Shown here: in pieces, positions 16,480-23,428 of the stretch
Layout: each line of letters opens with the position of its first letter
Position numbering within the stretch: the first letter of the stretch is position 1
From: Priapulus caudatus
Lineage: Eukaryota > Priapulida > Priapulimorpha > Priapulimorphida > Priapulidae
Direction of reading: 5' to 3'
Length of the DNA stretch: 23,428 nucleotides
NCBI RefSeq assembly: GCF_000485595.1
Contig: NW_014577148.1
Coordinates: 141,030 to 164,457, forward strand
Position numbers and translations under genes: made by a program
Notes under the pieces: model-generated
Databases searched by the model: none
What the model was told of the DNA's origin: nothing
Seen by the model: only the letters and a program-made list of their open reading frames with translations

Positions 16480-17223
16480 ATCATTCAAACAGGAACACCA
16501 CAACAATTTTTCATATTCAAAATAAGAAGGAATCTCCAAATTAATATGTAATTCAGAAACTATGGTCATCATACAGTCTGGAAATATATATGAGTGTAAA
16601 ATATCTCTAATCTAATTACTAGCAATATAGGTCCAATTAATTTCAGATTTTAAAAGCTGTTGTAGTCAAAAATTGTTCTCAATTAACATACTGTTTTCTC
16701 AAAGAAATCTAACAGAAATGACAATTCATTGTCTGTTTCACGAACTTGCATGTATAACCATTAAAAAAATATGTGTAGTCTTAAGAAATTTCACATTTTA
16801 ATTTTCAATGCCATGTCCATCAACCTGTGGAATTGCCCTGAGCTAAGATCATCTCAAGCAAATTCTTGATACTGGTAACTTTATTTATTATTTTTTAACT
16901 TCAATAATTGTCATGAGATTGAAAGTTATAAGTCATATTATATATAGGTGGTCCCACAGTATGTTTTGGGTGGTTAAAAAAATTGTCATTCTTCAAACAT
17001 ATTTTTCTTGCTTAAGAGACATTTTTGTTCAAACAGACATTTTTTTGTCAAGCCGCTAGCGGGTAGGCAATCTCAAAATTTAAACAAAATAAGATTTCAT
17101 ATTTCATTCATTTTATTAAGGCGAGACATACGGTTGCATCCATCATGTAGGAAGCACATTGCCATATATTGGCTGATTTAATTGTTTTAGTATTGTATCA
17201 GACGTGCACAATTCACAGGCTTT
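16480..17223. other. AT-rich intergenic DNA, nothing recognised
   Basis: No conserved frame, RNA or structured repeat seen. Confidence 0.4.
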
Positions 17224-17229
17224 CCAGCG

Positions 17230-17352
17230 GCCCTAAAATTCCTAAAAATTCCTAAAATTTTGAGCTCACCCTAAAATTCCTAAAAAAACTAAAAATGTAT
17301 GCAATTCCTAAAAAAAGGCTAAAATTTTATTCAAATTCCTAAAAAAAAAAAT
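17230..17352. repeat. CCTAAAATT-type repeat tract, left
   Basis: About ten imperfect units of TTCCTAAAAA or CCCTAAAATT. A second tract in the same orientation is at 18196-18285. Confidence 0.65.
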
Positions 17353-17418
17353 TCACAGATATTTTTGGAGTTTTTGGTGATGAGATGATGAACTTTTGGT
17401 TTGTAATTATATCTAATG

Positions 17419-17932
17419 CAGGGTCTCCAACCATTCCTCATTCTGCGGAATCATTACGATTTCTAGGCTTAATTTCCGCATTCTGCAGCGGCAAGGTTAT
17501 ATTCCTCATTTCAGTTGCACTGTACAAAATTTGCACTGATTGTTCGCATTGTTTGCTTGGACACATTGTTTTTTATCAGGCATTTTGTATCTGGCATGTC
17601 TACGGTAAATGGAATAGCCTAGTCAGACAGGTGCTGTCGCGTAGTTTGTCTGCTAATCAGAAAAGGGTTGTAGGGTTGAGATAGTGTTATCAGACATGAG
17701 AATATGGCCCACAGTATGCCTCAGATTGCAGCAAAATGGCTTAAATATTTCAAAATTTTCTGGGAGGCATGCCCCCAGACCCCCCTAGCACTGGCATGTC
17801 TACGGCACGCGGGCCTGCCTGCCGCAGCCAAGGTACATTTCGCCCCCCCCCCATCAATTTCGGAATACGCCACTAGTTACTGATCACCGCGGGAACATTC
17901 CGCATTTGGAGTTCACAGGGTTGGAGACCCTG
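17419..17932. mobile_element. MITE with CAGGGTCTCCAACC ends and 6-bp target duplication
   Basis: The element starts CAGGGTCTCCAACC (17419) and ends GGTTGGAGACCCTG (17932), perfect 14-bp inverted ends with weaker similarity further in (TGCGGAAT near both ends). CTAATG is directly repeated flush on both sides (17413-17418 and 17933-17938). CAGGG-type ends are typical of hAT elements, though those usually make 8-bp duplications. The 514-bp interior has a 99-codon frame that resembles nothing known, so the element is non-autonomous. Confidence 0.7.
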
Positions 17933-18195
17933 CTAATGGATGTTTTCTAGTTATATTTATACAGAGTAAGTATTGTGACTCTCAGTCTACCAGTGATTCC
18001 TAAGCTTCAGTGTCTGATTATACGACCCTGTTCCTGGCTGGATGTACAAGACATGCCTAATTTGCATGAAACATGATGATGTACAGTCGTATCGAGGACT
18101 TGGAGGATAGGAATAGCTGGTAGACTGGACACATACCACATAGAACTGTATCTGTAAGTTAACACATTGATGTTTATGAAAGGTAAGTGACTTAT

Positions 18196-18285
18196 TTTAT
18201 CCCTAAAATGTTTCGATTCATCCCTAAAAATTCCTAAAATAGCCCTAAAAAAACCTTAACTTCTCCCTAAAATTAGCCCTAAAAT
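18196..18285. repeat. CCTAAAATT-type repeat tract, right
   Basis: ATCCCTAAAATG, TTCCTAAAAT and GCCCTAAAA units in the same orientation as at 17230-17352. Confidence 0.65.
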
Positions 18286-18518
18286 GTTGTCAAGGACTGC
18301 TGGAAAGCCTGAATTCAAAATCTCAAAACAATCTCAAGCTATTGTCGCGTGTGTGTGTGTGCTTTATATTGGGAAAGAATCATATCAACAGAAAAACTAT
18401 ATAATTTTGCTGATACTGTGCATGCGTGAACACAGATCTACAGGTGATTCATGGAAATTTTGTATGAATAGTAAAAAAATTGAATAGCAAACATTTCATT
18501 CCAAGCTAGTGTTTATAC

Positions 18519-18546
18519 ATGCGTGCATGTGCGTGCGTGCGTGCGT
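18519..18546. repeat. Short TGCG repeat
   Basis: A few GCGTGCGTGCG units, a short relative in composition of the large minisatellite upstream of RO60. Confidence 0.7.
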
Positions 18547-18828
18547 TAATGTATATCTATTCATTTATTTTATTTATATTGATTCCTCGATTATTAGTAA
18601 TCAATCAATTATGATCATAGTCAGCATTGTGTCCTTGTATAGTTCGCAACGTTAAAAGTACGTATTTGTTGAGAGTTCCTGGATGGCATGGAATTCGCGA
18701 CTGCTGATGTGACAGTTTATACCTTATTTTTGCCATGTTTACATTTTCTCTTTTTTCAAAACCTAGTGGGAAGTTCCCCCCTAGAGATTATGGCCTGGGT
18801 TTAAATACTCATGAACTGTGAATTTTAG

Positions 18829-18979
18829 GAGCAGAGGTGATGTGTGGAGTTGACGCAACCAAGCTCCCAACTGTTTTTCCTATCAGGAAAATGGATCGAA
18901 TCATCTTCAACTTCCCACACATCGGCGGTAAAAGCAACGTAAAGAAAAATCGTCGGCTCCTGAGAGATTTCTTTGAAAG
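18829..18979 (+). CDS. FDXACB1: FDXACB1 first visible exon
   Basis: Acceptor is TTTTAG (exon from 18829) or GAGCAG (from 18835); both leave the frame open. Codes GVDATKL, then [19 protein letters not shown], ending LRDFFE plus two bases of a Ser codon. Donor is GTGTTT. Confidence 0.82.
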
Positions 18980-21957
18980 GTGTTTAATTTCGAAGTTCTA
19001 TTGGCAACATACGTGTCTGTCCAGTTTCCATGCTTGCACGGAGTTTTGACATGATTCACATTTTTCTTAACTGAACACAAAAGTCGACATGGCTGCCTGT
19101 TTAGTACGCAGCAGGAGCGCTGGCGTAAAAGCAGTTATCGGAATTGACCGTGTGAAATGAACCTTCAGCGCCTTCGCGCAATTTCGTGGTTTCGATGGAA
19201 AATCTTCACTCTGTTTTTTTCCCACCAGCGCAGCCGAGATCTTGACACCACACGGTGACGTGTGCGTCACTCTCTGCCAGGGTCAGGGCGGCTCACCCGC
19301 CGACATACCAATGAGGGAGTGGCACAACACGTGGCAGGTCATTGCCATGGCAGCATGCGCAAATCTTGTTCTGTACAAATGTCGACCCTTCCTTCCCAGC
19401 GAATACCCAAACTACAACTGCACTGGATTTAGGTACGGATACTGGATTCAGCAGTAGTGAGAGGATCGATGATGACATGAGATCATTGTAATTTTGCAAT
19501 TAATCATGCACTTGCCTCGTACAGGTCCCCCACAAAAAATCTGGAAAGCTGTGGCGTTTTAAAATTCATTATTTTAGGTGTTGAAAGTCGTACAAAAAGG
19601 CCATGGTCGTAGAAACGCTTGGAAAATTAGCTGGTATTATGTTTGGTTCCAGAAATTCCTTAAAATTGCGGTTATCTTTGTTCACTGTTAGGCAGTAAAA
19701 TTTGCTTCATGCAAGACTTTGTACAGCTAGAATCTCATGGCCATGGAAAATAGGTCTTTTTAAGTCATGGAAAACTAAGAAAACTAGGAAAAACATCTTC
19801 CTTAGGATTACGCAACCTGAATTAAATTTTCGGCATTCACACGTGTAGGAGCCAGGACAAGGCTTTTCACACGCGGTGCGCGATCACTCACTACTTTCGA
19901 CACGGCGTGCCCTTCACCTTTCCCGAGCCTTCCGACGAACGTGACTGCAACATCCACGACGTTTGCACGAGGAAAACGTACACATGTTCGTCCAGTTATT
20001 TGGCAGAATGCGTTAGAAGGTGAGATTGCTGTTTGTCTGCCTGTGTCTCTAATTGCTGCTGTTTTTTTAACGGGGTCTAAAAGCTGCGTCACGATCTGCA
20101 TCTGCGATTGTATGGCCTTTTGTGTAAGAACAGACACTGAATATGCTCTGTTTGAACGGTACCAGTGTAAAATCGGTTGTGCTGTAGATTAATTTAACTA
20201 TTAACTTTTTTGTGTGTCGCCATGCGTTTTCTTTTGCGTGCTCGTTTGTGTTAATCGGGTAAAATTATTCATGCGTTGCAGGAAGCTTCACGAGGAGGTG
20301 GGTCATCCTATCCAGCAGATTGCTTGTCACATGACAAAGGTTCTCGCGGATTCCACCAAATATAGAGTTGACGTCGTGTCAGGTTCAGAACTTCCTTTGG
20401 TGCTGAGCGTAAGTGATTATCTTTGTCGAATAATAATAAAGAGCGTTTCAACGCGAAAAACATTTTTTGAGCAGATGCCGCATCAATATGTTGGATTATA
20501 GTGTGATGAAGCCTTTACACACTACGTTAGTTCTTAGACTATTCACGTGCCATGCATCCTCGTGGATATTTCTCAGTTCCAATAATAGAGACGACTATTT
20601 GTCTTATGCTGGTGAGTCTTGCGTCATTTGGGAAATTGAAATGAACCGATATGTGCTGCCTGGCAGCCAGACGAACAATGAGCTCTCTGTGAACGACGGA
20701 TGAAATGGTAATCAAAATAAATTTATTACTTTAAATTACCAATGCTAGATTAATTAAAATGGTTATCCGTGGAGAAATGCCAATCGGAAAACGACGAATC
20801 AGTTTTCCGCTCATTACTTACAGGCGACTACAGTGCCCCCACAAAGCATCCGCGTTCTCCCGGCAACCGACAATGGTCCGTCCGGTGAAACAAGAGAACA
20901 CTTCTTGCGCAGTTCAGCGATCGACCTCATCCCAGCTCTCCTTCAACGTAAGGCAACGCGTTCTGCCTGCAGCAATACAGACGGGGGAGCAACGGGAAAC
21001 GTAGCGGTAGTGGAGAATGTAGCGGTAGATGTAGCAGTAGTGGAAGACGTATCAGTGATTGAAGACATAGCGGTAGCGGGGGACGTAGCGGTAGGTTCGT
21101 CGACGGAGGTTCCGTGGCTGCAGATGTGTGTGGTTGATGTGTATCATGAAGAGGCGATCTACAGCGAACCACTGGCAGCTTACGAACTCATCATCTTGTG
21201 TGACGGATCGCCAGCCGCCGCCGCGCGAGACTGCCTGCAGACGATGCTGCCAGGTGGCGCCACGCACCACTGCGTATCGACGTGTCTCTTTCCGTCGCCA
21301 TCTTCGACAAACGGCGCGCCATCAGTAAACAACGTGCCGTCTGCTGTGACAACAGAGCAGTCGGAAAACCTCCACCAGAGGTCGCCGCTATTTCCTCGTC
21401 GCCAGGGTGACCTCCACCAGAGGTCGCCGCTATTTCCTCGTCGCCAGGGTGACCTCCACCAGAGGTCGCCGCTATTTCCTCGTCGCCAGGGTGACCTCCA
21501 CCAGAGGTCGCCGCCGTGGCTTCGTGCGTTCCGCGTCACTGGGGGGCGCCACGCGGCATTCGTCATTGACGTTGCCGCTGCGTGCACGGCGACGGTCGGC
21601 GTGACGACAGACCAACGGGTACTACGCACGATAGACCCACGCGTTCTCGCCGAGCTTCGTGACACGCCGCCAGGTGGCGCCGCGCCCGCGTTCTGGCACG
21701 ACGTGAGTTTCTGGCGGCCGGACGACTACGATGAGCGGGATTTCTTCCGCGTGATTCGTGACATGGCGGCGCCACTCGTCAATGATGTCTCGCTGCTGGA
21801 GGAATATGTGCGAGAGGGAAGAACAAGCCTCTGCTACCGAGTCGTCTACCAATCGTGCGATCACCCGCTCCCCCAGCAGATGGCAGCACGGCTGCAGTCG
21901 GCCCTGCGGCTGCGACTCATAGACGAACTCCGTTACGAGCTTCGACCGAACGTGTGA
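18829..21957 (+). CDS. FDXACB1: FDXACB1, BMT5-like and FDX-ACB domain protein, 5' end not seen
   Basis: Visible exons 18829-18979, 19229-19432, 19849-20019, 20282-20408 and 20824-21957 join with GT/AG ends and matching phases, giving about 592 residues to the TGA. Exons 1-2 carry the BMT5/DUF2431 Rossmann methyltransferase-like domain ([18 protein letters not shown], then [28 protein letters not shown]). The last exon ends in the FDX-ACB fold, known from the tRNA anticodon-binding end of PheRS ([40 protein letters not shown]). In yeast the BMT5 domain methylates 25S rRNA uridine. The role of the animal protein is less clear. The exon with the usual N-terminal GEGxFSFS SAM-binding loop is not recognised in this window. 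The last exon also carries two in-frame minisatellites. Confidence 0.88.
19229..19432 (+). CDS. FDXACB1: FDXACB1 second visible exon
   Basis: Acceptor TTTTTTTCCCACCAG, donor GTACGG. Codes [19 protein letters not shown] through [12 protein letters not shown] to YPNYNCTGF plus two bases of Arg. Confidence 0.85.
19849..20019 (+). CDS. FDXACB1: FDXACB1 third visible exon
   Basis: Acceptor CGTGTAG, donor GTGAGA. Completes Arg, then [16 protein letters not shown], the usual continuation after CTGFR or CTGYR in this family. The remainder is Cys-rich and not strongly conserved. Confidence 0.8.
20282..20408 (+). CDS. FDXACB1: FDXACB1 fourth visible exon
   Basis: Acceptor GTTGCAG, donor GTAAGT, phases matching on both sides. 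Codes [17 protein letters not shown] through [13 protein letters not shown] recognise it by frame and splice fit more than by strong motifs. Confidence 0.7.
20824..21957 (+). CDS. FDXACB1: FDXACB1 last exon with FDX-ACB domain
   Basis: Acceptor TTACTTACAG. 377 codons in phase with the previous exon, then TGA. Noticeably GC-richer than its surroundings. The N-terminal half is variable and holds repeats at 20998-21096 and 21367-21513. The C-terminal 95 or so residues (from about 21670) are the FDX-ACB domain. Confidence 0.88.
   Translation, partial: ATTVPPQSIRVLPATDNGPSGETREHFLRSSAIDLIPALLQRKATRSACSNTDGGATGNVAVVENVAVDVAVVEDVSVIEDIAVAGDVAVGSSTEVPWLQMCVVDVYHEEAIYSEPLAAYELIILCDGSPAAAARDCLQTMLPGGATHHCVSTCLFPSPSSTNGAPSVNNVPSAVTTEQSENLHQRSPLFPRRQGDLHQRSPLFPRRQGDLHQRSPLFPRRQGDLHQRSPPWLRAFRVTGGRHAAFVIDVAAACTATVGVTTDQRVLRTIDPRVLAELRDTPPGGAAPAFWHDVSFWRPDDYDERDFFRVIRDMAAPLVNDVSLLEEYVREGRTSLCYRVVYQSCDHPLPQQMAARLQSALRLRLIDELRYELRPNV
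20998..21096 (+). repeat. In-frame 18-bp degenerate repeat (DVAVVE-type)
   Basis: Units of GTAGCGGTAGTGGAA and variants encode successive (N/D)(V/I)(A/S)V(V/A/I)E hexapeptides, an acidic-hydrophobic low-complexity segment in FDXACB1. Confidence 0.75.
21367..21513 (+). repeat. In-frame 42-bp minisatellite in FDXACB1, 3.5 copies
   Basis: Units at 21367-21408, 21409-21450, 21451-21492 and a half unit to 21513 encode a 14-residue repeat [14 protein letters not shown] (N in place of D in the first). The units are almost identical at DNA level, so the expansion is recent and copy number is probably polymorphic. Confidence 0.9.
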
Positions 21958-22219
21958 CAAGTGAACGTCTAATGCGTGCGCGTGACTAATCACTCGGATT
22001 GGGATTATCGTTGTCACGGTATAGATTCTTCACGGAATCCCCTGGATCTTTAAAGGTGATTTTTTTCAAAGAATGAAAATACTTTTGTATACCAGCCTGC
22101 TCAAGTTGAGTTGACGTAATATTGATGTAAAGTACATGGGATGTGCATATTGTGTACGTAAAGATAGAGCGGACGGGTTGGTATGTCAATGAGTAATGTT
22201 TTAAAACGACCATTTATCA

Positions 22220-22237
22220 AATAAACCGAAAAATAAA
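22220..22237 (+). terminator. Polyadenylation signals for FDXACB1
   Basis: AATAAA at 22220-22225 and again at 22232-22237, about 265 bases after the stop codon and on the coding strand. Confidence 0.55.
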
Positions 22238-22837
22238 TTTAGACACACTTACTCTCACTTGTCAGCGTAATTACTAATTCCTTCAGCATAAAAATTATTA
22301 CAAATTCCCGCTCTTATAGGATATAAAACAGCAGATGAACAGCAAACGTGCCCCCACCATCTTCAGAATCGCTATAATGGAATGCTCAAATGGTCCCAGG
22401 AAACAAACGCACCTAGTTACGTGACGCAAATATTAGACTGGTATCTATCTAAATATGCATACAAAGGTAATTAACCTAGTGTAGAGACAGAGTTCCAGTC
22501 TAGCGAGAGCAAAAGTCACACGCTAGGTTTGTTGACATATGAAAATAATCTACTTTGAAATGCAGATTGGTGAAATATTGCTGGAAAGAATGTTGTGCGA
22601 GTGTGCTATGACTGTATGACATGTTAGCCTTACTATATACATTTTGTGTTATGCAAGGAGTACTGATAAGTGTCAGAACAGTTGACAAAATATGAAAACA
22701 GTTGGTAAGAACATAAGGAATCCTTGCGTGAACACTTGCATTTATTGCATCATTACAAGGAAATTTTTAGGAAATTTAATTCCTTGCTGTTTCGTATTCG
22801 GTCTAGTCGCATTCCTGCATGGTCGAGTACAACTTGG
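22238..22837. other. AT-rich intergenic DNA, nothing recognised
   Basis: No convincing frame, RNA gene or repeat. Confidence 0.4.
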
Positions 22838-22930
22838 TCAACAGACTTGTGCTGAAGGGGCAACAGCCAAACTAAGATATGTAGCGGGCTATGCATTTGC
22901 CAAATTGCGGTGGCAGAACACAACGCTGTT
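22838..22930 (+). pseudogene. Possible transposon protein fragment
   Basis: The frame reads TCAEGATAKLRYVAGYAFAK then LRWQN. LRYVAGY(x)xAKLR is a pattern I associate loosely with repeated transposon-like proteins of invertebrates. It is short, without flanking conservation, and could be chance. Confidence 0.2.
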
Positions 22931-22937
22931 GAACGCT

Positions 22938-22998
22938 GATATATTGTATATATAATGTATATATTGTATATATAAATATATATCCCATTATATATACA
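22938..22998. repeat. TA-rich microsatellite
   Basis: Imperfect TATATAATGTATATAT-type tract. Confidence 0.8.
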
Positions 22999-23278
22999 AC
23001 ATAGAATATAGCCAGTCCACCTTGGGTGTTAGCGAATCTACTCCGGGTTAATTTGAAAGCTTGCATGTTATTAGAGAGCATATTTATGGGCCACGGAGTA
23101 CGTTACATGCCCCTGTGATAATCACCTGTAAATGCCGGTCAAATGCTCATCTGCAACACACAAGTACACCGAACGCACGACCACGCTGTGCACAGGCACT
23201 TGAAACGTTTCAATAAAATATAATGCTAAACAAACACGAAATCTAATACTAGTAGTAGCTATGTGACCTATGTCGTAC

Positions 23279-23347
23279 CCAAACTTGGAATCTGCACAAT
23301 CTCGAGATTGTGCAGCGATTGCGCTGCCCAAACTGCGGATTCCTTAG
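23279..23347. repeat. Nested inverted repeat with 24-bp palindrome
   Basis: Outer arms CCAAACTTGGAATC and GATTCCTTAGTTTGG enclose a perfect palindrome at 23292-23315 (CTGCACAATCTC and its reverse complement). A further CCAATCTCAAGATTGG palindrome lies just outside (about 23359-23374). MITE-like. Target duplication not seen. Confidence 0.6.
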
Positions 23348-23428
23348 TTTGGCTGACCAATCTCAAGATTGGGCAAACTGAAAACAGTCGGTGATTCAAC
23401 AACCGCTCATAGCGAGTGTGTGGTGTGC

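Noticed and set aside
17385-17684. A 99-codon plus-strand gene
   Set aside because: It lies across the edge and interior of the 17419-17932 MITE and resembles no protein I know.
20467-20703. A further FDXACB1 exon or separate gene at the plus-strand frame
   Set aside because: The exon ending at 20408 joins the exon starting at 20824 in phase, and the frame between hits stops and shows no conserved motif.

Overview
The window is nuclear DNA from an animal, probably a marine invertebrate. Two conserved animal-type genes have multi-exon structures with GT/AG introns. The rest is repeat-rich: foldback elements, MITEs, a tRNA-like SINE head, TTAGGG-type tracts and a long TGCG minisatellite. I cannot fix the species from sequence alone. 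A lancelet, echinoderm, hemichordate, mollusc or tunicate would all fit. One assembly gap (10 N) lies at 13265-13274.

Layout. 1-2245: TG-rich, then strongly G-rich and C-poor low-complexity DNA. 2640-2888: foldback element FB1. 3000-3390: diverged tandem repeats of about 145 bp. 4144-11356 (minus): RO60 (TROVE2), the Y-RNA and misfolded-RNA binding ring protein, rebuilt here as seven phase-compatible coding exons giving about 521 residues. Its first coding exon is present twice. The copy at 10840-11356 is intact. The copy at 7915-8433 is broken by many one- or two-base indels and hardly any substitutions, which looks like uncorrected long-read sequence or a false duplication more than an old pseudogene. 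Each copy is followed upstream of the gene by the same alternating purine-pyrimidine minisatellite (8752-9898; 11676 to the gap). Between the copies lie a hairpin MITE and nested foldback element FB3. 14422-16479: eight copies of a 15-bp motif surround a dead minus-strand transposon-like gene (15034-16091), which is split by foldback element FB2 with a perfect 9-bp target duplication. 17419-17932: a MITE with short terminal inverted repeats and a 6-bp target duplication. 18829-21957 (plus): most of FDXACB1, from the BMT5-like (DUF2431) domain to the C-terminal FDX-ACB domain, in five visible exons. Its first exon is not recognisable in the window. 21958-23428: AT-rich intergenic DNA with polyadenylation signals, a possible transposon fragment and a palindromic repeat.

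The most interesting signal is that all three foldback elements (FB1, FB2, FB3), whose arms look unrelated, carry short TTAGGG/CCCTAA telomere-type repeats between their arms. FB2 has MULE-like 9-bp target duplications, and an element nested inside FB3 shows a likely 9-bp duplication too. This suggests a family, or a capture mechanism, that links foldback transposons to telomeric repeats. RO60 and FDXACB1 are transcribed divergently. I see no functional link between them.
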